Part shown: positions 38,451-46,945 of the stretch, piece after piece
Layout of the letters: each line of letters opens with the position of its first letter
How positions within the stretch are numbered: position 1 is the first letter of the stretch
Source: Clostridiaceae bacterium
Lineage (GTDB): Bacteria > Bacillota > Clostridia > Oscillospirales > Acutalibacteraceae
Length of the DNA: 64,000 bases
Direction of reading: 5' to 3'
Assembly (NCBI GenBank): GCA_016292455.1
Contig: JAEDIL010000002.1
Span: forward strand, 1-64,000
Notes under the pieces: model-generated
Seen by the model: the letters and a program-made list of their open reading frames with translations, nothing else
Database searches by the model: none
Told to the model about the DNA's origin: nothing
Made by a program: the position numbers and the translations under genes

Positions 38451-38480
38451 AAAAAAAATCAAGAGGCTCGGTGAGCCTCA
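38451..38480 (-). terminator. Terminator of spoVM
   Basis: On the minus strand GAGGCTC, ACC loop, GAGCCTC, then TTGATTTTTTTT. The spoVM stop codon is part of the upstream arm. Confidence 0.9.
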
Positions 38481-38561
38481 GGATTCGTCGCTTCTGATTT
38501 TGAAAATCAGCTTTAAAATACCTCTTAAAGCTTTCGGGCTTCTGATAACAACAACTTTCAT
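38478..38561 (-). CDS. spoVM: Stage V sporulation protein M
   Basis: 27 residues, MKVVVIRSPKALRGILKLIF then KIRSDES. It matches SpoVM in length (26 in Bacillus), in the amphipathic helix and in having proline at position 9. The short peptide recognises the curved forespore membrane and anchors SpoIVA for coat assembly. GGGAGGT lies 6 nt before the ATG and a strong terminator closes it. Position after rsgA matches the Bacillus order prkC-rsgA-rpe-thiN-spoVM. Easily missed because of its size. Confidence 0.9.
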   Translation of the reverse strand: MKVVVIRSPKALRGILKLIFKIRSDES

Positions 38562-38592
38562 GCTCTTACCTCCCAAAAATGAGTGAGCGCGC

Positions 38593-38748
38593 TCAGCGGT
38601 TACCTGAGCATGAGATCACGCCGAGAATAACAAGCATTATTGCAAGGATGAAAAGCATTATTTTTGTCGGAAAACAAAGTGCAAGCAACAATCCTGCACC
38701 GAAGGCGGCAAAAACAGCGCCCTTGTTTGTGTTCCTGTGGCAAGACAT
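38593..38748 (-). CDS. 51-residue single-span membrane peptide, function unknown
   Basis: The frame reads MSCHRNTNKGAVFAAFGAGL and continues through LLALCFPTKIMLFILAIMLV to ILGVISCSGNR. A short polar N-terminus with a Cys-His pair precedes a hydrophobic stretch of about 40 residues with a central Pro-Thr-Lys, so a helical hairpin or one long helix is likely. An extra in-frame ATG at 38751 is an alternative start; GGGGA lies upstream. Codon choice resembles its neighbours. It sits between rsgA and spoVM with its own promoter. Short hydrophobic peptides of this style occur in many clostridial genomes; I know no function. Confidence 0.75.
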   Translation of the reverse strand: MSCHRNTNKGAVFAAFGAGLLLALCFPTKIMLFILAIMLVILGVISCSGNR

Positions 38749-38805
38749 CATATCATCCCCGTTAATAATATTTGCCGAGTACCGCCGTAGCTCAGGCTCA
38801 ATATC

Positions 38806-38834
38806 ATTATACGAAAAGAAGAGTTTATTGTGAA
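38806..38834 (-). promoter_or_regulatory. Promoter of the 51-aa peptide gene and spoVM
   Basis: TTCACA (38834-38829, inside the end of rsgA), 17-nt spacer, TATAAT (38811-38806). The pattern is sigma-A-like; no sigma-E or sigma-F consensus was recognised. Confidence 0.65.
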
Positions 38835-39709
38835 AACTCCCACTCTTTTATTGTCTTTGCCTCATTATATAACTGAATATAGCTCTCGTGGCGGCTTTTG
38901 CTGATTACACCTGCACGAACCATTTCACAAATTTTGCAGCCTTTTTCTCCTATGTGTGCGCACGAGGTGAATTTGCATTGCCCCAGATACTCCTGAAATT
39001 CCGGAAAATACAGCGCAAGATCGTCTTTCATAATCGGTGCGTTTGAAATCAGGTCAACCGAGGAAAAGCCGGCAGTGTCAATTATCAATCCGTCGGCAAC
39101 ATGAAATATTTCAGCCTGACGCGTCGTGTGGCGTCCGCGTCCCAGCTTTGAGCTGATCTGTGCCGTTGAAAGCGAAAGCGAGGGACAAAGAGCATTGATA
39201 AGCGTTGATTTTCCGACTCCGGAGTTTCCGGTAAAAGCAGTAAGCTTTCCTTTCAAAAGCGTCTTGATTTTTTCAAGATCATTCAGATCATCAAGAGAAA
39301 CCGTAAAAAGGCTGTACCCGGTGCTTTCATAAATATTGAGCATGGGTTCGGCAGAAACAAGGTCGGTTTTTGAAAAGACTATGATCGGCGTAATTCCTCC
39401 GCGTTCCGCCATCGCTGCCATTTTATCAATCAGCAACGTATTCGGAAACGGGTCACACATCGAAACAACGAGAAGCAGATTATCAATGTTCGCAACCGGC
39501 GGTCTTAAAAGAAAATTCTTTCTTTTCCCTATTTCGTCAATTGTGTTTTCGGCATTTTCGTTGATACTGATAACCACATTATCCCCCGCAAGCGGAGTAA
39601 GCCTTTCGCGGCGGAAACGACCCTTTGCCTTACACTCAAAAACGCCTTCGGAGGTTTCAACGTAATAGAAACCTCCGATACCCTTTAAAATGATACCGTT
39701 TAACTGCAT
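38825..39709 (-). CDS. rsgA: Ribosome small-subunit biogenesis GTPase RsgA
   Basis: 294 residues. Circularly permuted GTPase that helps mature the 30S subunit. An N-terminal OB domain (1-70) precedes the G domain, which has G4 as VFSKTDLV before the P-loop TGNSGVGKSTLINAL and G3 IDTAGFS. A zinc-binding C-domain has CKFTSCAHIGEKGCKI. It lies 18 nt after the kinase gene, the same order as in Bacillus. Confidence 0.97.
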   Translation of the reverse strand: MQLNGIILKGIGGFYYVETSEGVFECKAKGRFRRERLTPLAGDNVVISINENAENTIDEIGKRKNFLLRPPVANIDNLLLVVSMCDPFPNTLLIDKMAAMAERGGITPIIVFSKTDLVSAEPMLNIYESTGYSLFTVSLDDLNDLEKIKTLLKGKLTAFTGNSGVGKSTLINALCPSLSLSTAQISSKLGRGRHTTRQAEIFHVADGLIIDTAGFSSVDLISNAPIMKDDLALYFPEFQEYLGQCKFTSCAHIGEKGCKICEMVRAGVISKSRHESYIQLYNEAKTIKEWEFSQ

Positions 39710-39727
39710 GAATACCTCTTGAATGTG

Positions 39728-41647
39728 TTATTCGTCAATAACAGGAACATTATCGTTTGTCTGAGGAAGCGTAGTTTCGCGCCTGGTGCTTTCCGGCTTT
39801 GTTGGCGCGGTAGTTTCCGGCTCCGGTTTGGTTTCGGTTTTTGGTTCGGTTTTCTTTTCGGTTGTAGTAACCGGATCCTCTTTTGTTGTTGCCTGTGTTG
39901 TCTGTTCGGTTGTCGATTCCGTTGTGCTTTCTGTGGTTGTTTCGGTTGTGGTTTCCGTCGGAAGCTCACCGGTGCTGACATATACGGCGATTTTGGTACC
40001 CGGAGCAACCTGCTGACCGAGATTCTCATAACCGATAATCGTACCCTTCTTTTCGGTGCTGCTGCGATATTCGGTACGCGTACTGTCCAGTTCAAGACCA
40101 ACCTCTTCGAGCGCCTGAGCAGCCTCATAAACAGTCATACCCATAAGACTCGGAACATCAACCGGCTCAGCCTCCGCCGAAGCTGCAACATAAAGTGTGA
40201 TATTTGAACCTTCGGTCACTTTCTTGCCGCGTGCAGGCTCAGTTTTTATTACCGTTCCAGCCTCAGCGGTATCACTATTTGTTTTTTCAATTCTGACACC
40301 GAAGTTCTTCTCTTTGAGGAAAGATTCAGCCGAAGCATAGTCATATCCGTTAACATCGGGAACCTCAACTTCGTTTGAGACCTCAGAAATATAAAGAGTA
40401 ATTTTGCTGCCTTGTTTGACCTTACCGCTCTTGGGAGACTGATTTATAATCGTTCCGTTCGGTTTGTCGCTTGTCGCGTCTTTGAAACATTCAAATTCAA
40501 ATTTGCCTTTGTATTCATCGGAATTCATAACTTCACTGACAAAGTTTTTTCCTATAAGATTCGGCACATCAACCATATTCTTATCCGGAAGAACAAAAGC
40601 AAAAATTATTATTGAAATCAGAACGAGTGCGCCAAGAACAGCAGAAAGCAGACCTATTGTTTTGCGCTTAGACTTGTCATCGTCGCTGCTACGCGAGTAA
40701 TCATCGGTCTCCGGTGTTTTCTGCCCCGGTATCTCAGCGTTTGCAATTGCTTCATCGGTTATTGGGATATATTTAGTGGGCTGCTTATCAACAAAATATG
40801 AGTAATCAAACTTTATGTTTGGGTTTTTTTTGAATTCAGCAATATCCAAGAGCATTTCGGAAGCTGACTGATACCTGTCATTAGGATTCTTCTGCATTGC
40901 TCTGATAACAATCTGTTCAAGGCCGACGGGAATTTCAGGGTTTATGTCGCGCGGCATGACAGGTTCATTCTGCAGCTGCATCAAGGCAACCGAAACCGCA
41001 TTATCCGATTGGAAGGGAAGCTTGCCTGTCAGCATCTCATAAAGCACAACGCCGGCAGAATAAAGATCGGTTTTTGCATCAGTAAAGCTGCCCTTTGCCT
41101 GCTCAGGGCTGATGTAATGAACAGACCCGATTGCTCCCTCGGTCATTGTTCTTGTTTCACTGCGGCTGAAACGGGCAATTCCGAAATCGGTCACCTTGAT
41201 AGTACCATCAGAAACAAGGAGAATGTTCTGCGGCTTAATATCACGGTGAACTATGCCTTTGTCATGCGCATGTTGAAGTGCGCGCAGAATCTGCGTGATG
41301 AAATAAATTGCCTCACGCAAATCAAGTCTGCCCTGCTGCTCAATGTATTCTTTGAGCGTTATTCCCTCGACATATTCCATGACTATGTACTGCAAATTGT
41401 CACCGTAACTGACATCGTATATCTTTACGATATTAGGATGGGAAAGCAGAGCAATGGCCTTTGATTCGTTTCTGAATCTGCGCCTGAATTCCTCGTTTCG
41501 CAGATATTCATCTTTTAGAACCTTGACGGCCACAATTCTGTTGTCTATGCTGTCAAACGCTTTGTACACAACAGCCATACCGCCGACGCCGATAATTTCA
41601 ATTATCTCATAGCGTCCGTCAAGTCTTTTTCCGACATAGTTTTCCAT
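39728..41647 (-). CDS. prkC: PASTA-domain Ser/Thr protein kinase PrkC/Stk1
   Basis: 639 residues. The cytoplasmic kinase (about 10-275) has GVGGMAVVYKA, K42, HRDIKPQN with catalytic D136, and DFG at 154-156. A membrane helix (about 340-362) is followed by three PASTA domains (about 368-570) that bind peptidoglycan fragments or lipid II outside the cell. A Thr/Glu/Pro-rich tail of about 70 residues ends the protein. It signals wall state and spore germination in Bacillus. The partner phosphatase gene lies just upstream; start at 41647 has AAGGAGTG about 9 nt away. Confidence 0.96.
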   Translation of the reverse strand: MENYVGKRLDGRYEIIEIIGVGGMAVVYKAFDSIDNRIVAVKVLKDEYLRNEEFRRRFRNESKAIALLSHPNIVKIYDVSYGDNLQYIVMEYVEGITLKEYIEQQGRLDLREAIYFITQILRALQHAHDKGIVHRDIKPQNILLVSDGTIKVTDFGIARFSRSETRTMTEGAIGSVHYISPEQAKGSFTDAKTDLYSAGVVLYEMLTGKLPFQSDNAVSVALMQLQNEPVMPRDINPEIPVGLEQIVIRAMQKNPNDRYQSASEMLLDIAEFKKNPNIKFDYSYFVDKQPTKYIPITDEAIANAEIPGQKTPETDDYSRSSDDDKSKRKTIGLLSAVLGALVLISIIIFAFVLPDKNMVDVPNLIGKNFVSEVMNSDEYKGKFEFECFKDATSDKPNGTIINQSPKSGKVKQGSKITLYISEVSNEVEVPDVNGYDYASAESFLKEKNFGVRIEKTNSDTAEAGTVIKTEPARGKKVTEGSNITLYVAASAEAEPVDVPSLMGMTVYEAAQALEEVGLELDSTRTEYRSSTEKKGTIIGYENLGQQVAPGTKIAVYVSTGELPTETTTETTTESTTESTTEQTTQATTKEDPVTTTEKKTEPKTETKPEPETTAPTKPESTRRETTLPQTNDNVPVIDE

Positions 41648-41661
41648 AGACACTTCACTCC

Positions 41662-42390
41662 TTAACACCTGACAGCAACAACCGTAATGTTGTCGCGTCC
41701 GCCATTGCTGTTGGCGGCCTCTATATAGTTATCACACAATGCGTCAAAATCAGAATTATTATAAATCTTCATAAGCTCGTCGCAGCCGACAAGTCCGCTG
41801 AGACCGTCTGAACAAAGAAGAATAACATCACCTTCGCTGACGTCAATGTAATCAAAATCAATGTCAACACTCTCTTCAACGCCCAAAGCGCGGGTAATTA
41901 TGTTCTTAACAGGGTGATTATCAAATTGTTCTTTCGTAATCTGACCACGATCCAGCATTTCCTGAACAAGAGAATGGTCCTTTGTAATTTGCGTGATTCT
42001 GCCTTCTCTTATTAAGTAGGCCCTACTGTCTCCGACATGAGCAATGCACGCAAGCGCATCCTTGACAACGCAGGCGACAATGGTTGTTCCCATTCCGTGA
42101 ACACTGCTGTCAATCGCCGCCCTGTCATATACCATTACATTGGCGGTCGTTATCGCCGAAAGCAGCATGTTTTCAATTGAAACACCGGACATTGAGCAGT
42201 TATAGCTCTTTTCAATTTTCCGGCTTACCAAGTCGGCCGCAAGGGAACTTGCAAGCTTTCCGCCGAGAGCTCCGCCCATTCCGTCACAGACAATAGCCCA
42301 GACAGAGCCATCTTCATATTTGCCGAACCGAAATGCATCTTCGTTCGCCGAACGAACAAGTCCGATGTCGGAATTGCCTACAATCCTCAT
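41662..42390 (-). CDS. stp: PP2C-family protein phosphatase PrpC/Stp
   Basis: 242 residues. Reverses phosphorylation by PrkC. Metal-binding motifs: GNSDIGLVRSANEDAF at the N-terminus, CDGMGGALGG, HVGDSRAYLI and CSDGLSGLV, and the final GGRDNITVVAVRC. Located 14 nt before the kinase gene, so kinase and phosphatase are made together. Confidence 0.96.
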   Translation of the reverse strand: MRIVGNSDIGLVRSANEDAFRFGKYEDGSVWAIVCDGMGGALGGKLASSLAADLVSRKIEKSYNCSMSGVSIENMLLSAITTANVMVYDRAAIDSSVHGMGTTIVACVVKDALACIAHVGDSRAYLIREGRITQITKDHSLVQEMLDRGQITKEQFDNHPVKNIITRALGVEESVDIDFDYIDVSEGDVILLCSDGLSGLVGCDELMKIYNNSDFDALCDNYIEAANSNGGRDNITVVAVRC

Positions 42391-42409
42391 TATTTCACCT
42401 CCGGTGAAC

Positions 42410-43450
42410 TTAATCAGTTGATGATTCTTTTACCCCTCGCCGCAGTTGACCGCAGGAAGCGTTAATATCACTTCCAAGTGTGCGGCGGACTGTGACGTTA
42501 ATTCTGTTTTTTTCAAGAATTGAAATGAAAGCCTTCATGCGCTCATTACTGCTTTTGACGTAACCGCGCTCCTTTACGGAATTGACCGGAATAAGATTTA
42601 CATGACAAAGCATACCTTTGAGCTTAGCCGAGAGCAGCCGTGCACATTCATCACTGTCATTCACGCCGCTAATCATTGCATATTCAAATGAAATTCTCCT
42701 GCCGGTTGCTTCAATATAATCGCGGCACGCGGTGAGCAAGGTGTCAATATTCCACTTTGAATTTACCGGCATAGTGCTGTTGCGTATTTCATCACTCGGC
42801 GCATGGAGAGAAATTGAAAGAGTGAGCTGAAGCTTTTTTTCAAGCAATTTATAAATTCCGCTGACGACTCCGCAGGTTGAAAGGGAAATATTTCTCATTC
42901 CTATGTTCTGCCCGTCTTCGTTACTGATGAGTTCGAGAAAACGCATTACATTGTCAAAGTTGTCCAAAGGTTCTCCAACGCCCATCATAACGACGTGCGA
43001 AATTCTGATATTCATATCCTTCTGCGCAGTATAGACCTGAGAAAGAATTTCTCCCGGGAGAAGATTGCGGACAAAGCCGGCAATTCCGGAAGCACAGAAT
43101 CTGCATCCCATCTTACAGCCAACCTGACTTGAAACACAAATCGTATACCCGTATTTATATTTCATAACGACTGATTCTATAAACTCACCGTCGTTAAGCT
43201 TAAAAAGATACTTAACTGTGCCATCATACACTGAAACTAATTTTTTTTCAATAGTACAATCTGAAATAGTGTAAAAACCGCTCAGCTTTTCCCGAATTGC
43301 CTTAGAAACGTTCGTCATCTCATCAAAAGAAGAAACAAGCTGTCTGTGCAGCCATGAATATATCTGTGACGCAAGATATGCTTTTCCTCCAAGTACGGCA
43401 ATGTCTTCACGAAGCTCAGAAAGCGTCATTGATTTTATGTCCCTTTTCAC
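42410..43450 (-). CDS. rlmN: 23S rRNA (adenine-2503-C2) methyltransferase RlmN
   Basis: 346 residues. A radical SAM enzyme that methylates A2503 of 23S rRNA and A37 of some tRNAs. Cluster cysteines are in GCKMGCRFCASG (CxxxCxxC). A second methyl-carrying cysteine is expected near the C-terminus, where SDINASCGQL fits. GTG start; it overlaps the rsmB stop as GTGA. Confidence 0.96.
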   Translation of the reverse strand: MKRDIKSMTLSELREDIAVLGGKAYLASQIYSWLHRQLVSSFDEMTNVSKAIREKLSGFYTISDCTIEKKLVSVYDGTVKYLFKLNDGEFIESVVMKYKYGYTICVSSQVGCKMGCRFCASGIAGFVRNLLPGEILSQVYTAQKDMNIRISHVVMMGVGEPLDNFDNVMRFLELISNEDGQNIGMRNISLSTCGVVSGIYKLLEKKLQLTLSISLHAPSDEIRNSTMPVNSKWNIDTLLTACRDYIEATGRRISFEYAMISGVNDSDECARLLSAKLKGMLCHVNLIPVNSVKERGYVKSSNERMKAFISILEKNRINVTVRRTLGSDINASCGQLRRGVKESSTD

Positions 43451-44775
43451 TGTATATCCTTTCTTTCAAAAGCGGCAACAAAAAAGCCATCGCTGTTATG
43501 TTCATCAGGAAAAAAAGTTGCAAAGCATTCTTTTTCCGGATTTTCGAACGGGCTGACAGCGACAAACTCACTGTGTTGCTTCAAAAAGCGTTCGCATACG
43601 CCTTCGTTCTCAGCTTTGCTCAATGTGCAGGTTGAGTAAACAAGTCTCCCGCCGCTCTTAACATATTCAGAAGCGTTTTCGAGAATACTTAATTGAATAT
43701 CCGGAAGTTCTGCAAGCTCATTTTCATCCTTATACTTTATTTCAGGCTTTTTGGAAATTATACCGAGCCCCGAGCAGGGAACATCGCACAACACACGGTC
43801 TGCCAAACCGAGAGACGGTTCAAAAACCGAAGCGTCAACGACGCCGGTTTCAATGATGCTGATTCCGAGCTTTTCGGCACCGTCGGCAATCAGCCGCACC
43901 CTTTTTTCATAAATATCAAAGGCCCGAATAAGACCTTTATTCTTCATCATCTGTGCTATTGTGAAGGTTTTTCCTCCGGGAGCGGCACACAAATCAAAAA
44001 CAACTTCCCCTTCTTCTGCACCGACGGCGGCAGCGCAAAGCTGTGACGGTATCCCCTGAACATGAAACAAACCATTTTTGAATTCAGAAAGACCCTCAAT
44101 TGCAGCACCCGACAACTCAATGTCAAGGCTGTTTTTTACACGCCCGTATTCACAGCTTATCCCCTGCGCTTCAAGAGAGGCTTTCAGCTTCTCAACAGTT
44201 GTCTTTAATGTATTTGCTCTGACTGTAACTCTTTTTTTGTCCAATGAATGTATAAGTACCGAAAGTGTGTTTTCTTCTCCGTATTCCGAAATCCACTTTT
44301 CAACAAGCCATTGCGGACAAGAGTAACGTATGCTAAGATCATACGCCCTATCGTCGGTGGACGGAAAAACGAGTCCCCCGCAGGAGACCTTCCGCAGGAC
44401 TGCATTGATCAGACCGGAGGAATAGGAAAAGCCGTTGTTCTTTGAAAGCTTAACACTTTCGTTTACCGCAGCGGAATCGGGAACAGCGGAAGAAAAAAGA
44501 ATCTGATACGCACCGAGCCTGAGTGCCGTGAGCGGCTCAGGCTTCATTTTTTTCAGCGGTTTTGAAAGATAAAGCGAAAGAATATAGTCAATCGTAATTC
44601 TGCGTTCAATAACACCATATACCAGAGCTGATGCAAAGGATTTGTCCCTTGGTTCAAGTCCGCAATTTTTCAGCGCTGAATTCAGGGACAAATTTGAAAA
44701 GGCATTCTCCTTCTGAATCTTCATCAAAACATTGTACGCAAGCTGCCTTGCGGTCAGTTTTCTATTATCAGTCAT
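43447..44775 (-). CDS. rsmB: 16S rRNA (cytosine-967-C5) methyltransferase RsmB
   Basis: 442 residues. The N-terminal NusB-like domain (1-140, RQLAYNVLMKIQKENAFSNLSLNSAL) is followed by a SAM-dependent methyltransferase with FDLCAAPGGKTFTIAQMM, CDVPCSGLGIISKKPEIK and the catalytic STCTLSKAENE cysteine. Typical Sun/Fmu family, in its usual position near fmt. It overlaps the upstream metallopeptidase gene by 8 nt. Confidence 0.95.
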   Translation of the reverse strand: MTDNRKLTARQLAYNVLMKIQKENAFSNLSLNSALKNCGLEPRDKSFASALVYGVIERRITIDYILSLYLSKPLKKMKPEPLTALRLGAYQILFSSAVPDSAAVNESVKLSKNNGFSYSSGLINAVLRKVSCGGLVFPSTDDRAYDLSIRYSCPQWLVEKWISEYGEENTLSVLIHSLDKKRVTVRANTLKTTVEKLKASLEAQGISCEYGRVKNSLDIELSGAAIEGLSEFKNGLFHVQGIPSQLCAAAVGAEEGEVVFDLCAAPGGKTFTIAQMMKNKGLIRAFDIYEKRVRLIADGAEKLGISIIETGVVDASVFEPSLGLADRVLCDVPCSGLGIISKKPEIKYKDENELAELPDIQLSILENASEYVKSGGRLVYSTCTLSKAENEGVCERFLKQHSEFVAVSPFENPEKECFATFFPDEHNSDGFFVAAFERKDIQ

Positions 44776-45454
44776 TTCTTGATCTGAACCTCAAAATCAG
44801 TCTCAGAAGAGACATAATCGAAACAATCAGCGCCGCAACGTAGGTCATAGCAGCCGCAGTGAGAACCTTTCTTGTTCCTCTTTGCTCTTCGGTATTCAAC
44901 ATTCCGGTTTCATTTATAACCATCATCGCCCTTGAGCTTGCATTGAATTCAATCGGAAGAGTAACAAGCTGGAAAAGAACAACAGCCGCAAAAAGAATTA
45001 TGCCGATGTCAACAAGAATCCCGAAGCTCAGAAAATATCCGATTATTGCGAGCCATATTCCGGCAGAAGAACCGATATTGGCAAACGGCAGAATCGCGTT
45101 GCGTACTTTAATGGGCGAATAGTTTTGGGCGTGCTGCGCGGCATGTCCGGCTTCGTGGCAGGCAATTCCTACCGCAGCAATAGAAGAACCGGAAAACACC
45201 TTTGATGAAAGGCGGATTACATTTGCTCTCGGATCATAATGGTCAGAAAGCTCTCCGTTAATCGGTTCAATTCTGACATTGTTAATTCCATAATACGAAA
45301 GAACCCGTGCAGCCGCGTCTGCTCCGGTAATATTACGCGAATTTCTGACTCTTGACATGCGCCTGTACGTACTCTTAACACTAAACTGGGCAATTACAGA
45401 CAAAATAAGAGCTGGTACAACAAGAATCAGATAGTAATAATCATACCAAATCAT
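44768..45454 (-). CDS. YugP-family membrane zinc metallopeptidase
   Basis: 228 residues. A predicted membrane-embedded metalloprotease, with HEAGHAAQH (H100, E101, H104) and the conserved LPIEFNASSRAM motif. Helices near 5-25, 120-165 and 195-220. It lies between fmt and rsmB, an insertion relative to the Bacillus order but usual in many clostridia. Function unproven. Confidence 0.88.
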   Translation of the reverse strand: MIWYDYYYLILVVPALILSVIAQFSVKSTYRRMSRVRNSRNITGADAAARVLSYYGINNVRIEPINGELSDHYDPRANVIRLSSKVFSGSSIAAVGIACHEAGHAAQHAQNYSPIKVRNAILPFANIGSSAGIWLAIIGYFLSFGILVDIGIILFAAVVLFQLVTLPIEFNASSRAMMVINETGMLNTEEQRGTRKVLTAAAMTYVAALIVSIMSLLRLILRFRSRND

Positions 45455-45465
45455 TTTTAAACTCC

Positions 45466-46398
45466 TTATTTTCCGAGAATTGTTCCGGTGGAAATCTGAC
45501 GTCCGTTAATAAATGAAACAGCATCAAGACGTTTTTTTCCTTCAAGCTGAAGTTCGAGAAGCTCAACGCAATGACCGTCACCACAGCTGACTGCGATTTT
45601 TTCATGCGCCCTTATTACTTCTCCGGGAATACTATTCCCTTTTTCCTCGCTTAAAACAGCCTTATGAACTTTTAAAATTTTTCCGCCAAGCTTTGTATAT
45701 GCACCGGGCCAGCTGTAAAGACCCCGAATCTTGTTATGAATTGAAAGAGCACTCTGATTCCAGTCAATTTCGCCTTCTTCTTTCGAAAGGAGACCGGCAT
45801 GCGTTGCTTCGGCTTCGTTTTGCTTAACAGGTTTCAGTTCGCCTTTTTCAAGCAAATCGAGCGTTTCAAGAAGCACTTCTGCGCCGAGATGCGAAAGCTT
45901 TTCAAACATTTCCAATGTGGTGTCATTTATTCCGATAGGAATTTTTCTGACGAGAAGAATATCACCCGTGTCAACACCCTCATCCATCTGCATTGCCGTA
46001 ACACCCGTTTCGCTGTCGCCGTTGAGAACGCTGTGATGAATCGGTGAAGCGCCGCGATATTTCGGCAAAACAGAAGCGTGAATGTTGATGCAGCCATACT
46101 TTGGAAATTGCAGAAAATCCAAAGGAAGAATCTTTCCGTAGGCAATAACAATAACCAGTTCAGGATTCAGCTCCTTCAAAAGCTCAACGCCTTTTCCGTT
46201 TTTCAGTGTAGTAGGCTGAAAAACCGGTAGGTTATGTTTGAGCGCCTCAATTTTTACATCCGGCATTTTCATTTCCTGTTTCCTGCCAACAGGCTTGTCG
46301 GGCTGACAAAACACACCGACAACTTCATGCTTTGAATCAACAAGCGCTTTCAGACATTCAACGGAAAAATCCGGAGTTCCCATAAATACAATTCTCAT
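45466..46398 (-). CDS. fmt: Methionyl-tRNA formyltransferase
   Basis: 310 residues. Adds formyl from 10-formyl-THF to initiator Met-tRNA. Signatures: MRIVFMGTPDFSVECL start, NIHASVLPKYRGASPIHHS (catalytic Asn-His), QMDEGVDTGDIL with the conserved Asp, and the C-terminal OB domain (GKILKVHKAVLS). Start lies 10 nt after the def stop. Confidence 0.97.
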   Translation of the reverse strand: MRIVFMGTPDFSVECLKALVDSKHEVVGVFCQPDKPVGRKQEMKMPDVKIEALKHNLPVFQPTTLKNGKGVELLKELNPELVIVIAYGKILPLDFLQFPKYGCINIHASVLPKYRGASPIHHSVLNGDSETGVTAMQMDEGVDTGDILLVRKIPIGINDTTLEMFEKLSHLGAEVLLETLDLLEKGELKPVKQNEAEATHAGLLSKEEGEIDWNQSALSIHNKIRGLYSWPGAYTKLGGKILKVHKAVLSEEKGNSIPGEVIRAHEKIAVSCGDGHCVELLELQLEGKKRLDAVSFINGRQISTGTILGK

Positions 46399-46408
46399 TC
46401 AGGACACC

Positions 46409-46894
46409 TCAATCAATTGATTTCATTCGTCTGATTTCTTCTTCGGTGAGCATCTTTTTCACTCTGTCTGTAAAGACAGTTCCGTCAAGGTGGTCAATTT
46501 CGTGGCAGAAGCATCTTGCTTTCAAGTCCTCACCTTTATAAAAACGCCAGCGTCCGTTTCTGTCCTGAGCGCGGATTTTAACAAACTTCGGTCTGCAAAC
46601 GATTCCCCATTGCTCCGGCAATGAAAGGCAGCCTTCCTGACCTTCCTGCTCCCCGTCGGTTTCAACAATTTCGGGGTTGACAAGCTCAAGAGGCTCTCCG
46701 TCTCCGACATCAACAACAACAACTCTTCTGAGGACACCGACCTGAACAGCAGCAAGTCCCACTCCGTCTGCCTTTTTTAAAGTTTCCTTCATGTCATCAA
46801 TCAGCATCCAGAGCTTTTCATCAAATTTTTCAACCTTCCGGCTCGTTTTTCTCAGAACCGGGTCTCCGATAGTAACAATTCTCCTGATAGCCAT
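46409..46894 (-). CDS. def: Peptide deformylase
   Basis: 161 residues. Removes the N-formyl group from nascent proteins. The three motifs are GVGLAAVQVG, EGCLSLPE (ligand C89) and HEIDH (ligands H131 and H135, catalytic E132). It has the short type-1-like length. Preceded by priA and followed by fmt, so formylation and deformylation genes are adjacent. Confidence 0.97.
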   Translation of the reverse strand: MAIRRIVTIGDPVLRKTSRKVEKFDEKLWMLIDDMKETLKKADGVGLAAVQVGVLRRVVVVDVGDGEPLELVNPEIVETDGEQEGQEGCLSLPEQWGIVCRPKFVKIRAQDRNGRWRFYKGEDLKARCFCHEIDHLDGTVFTDRVKKMLTEEEIRRMKSID

Positions 46895-46945
46895 AGTTTT
46901 CAGCCTTTCCTACACCAAATTTCTGCCTTGTACGGTTGTATTATA

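Noticed and set aside
39719..40207. Cys/Phe/Gly-rich plus-strand frame opposite prkC
   Set aside because: It is the antisense of the repetitive Thr/Glu codons of the kinase tail and has no ribosome-binding site.
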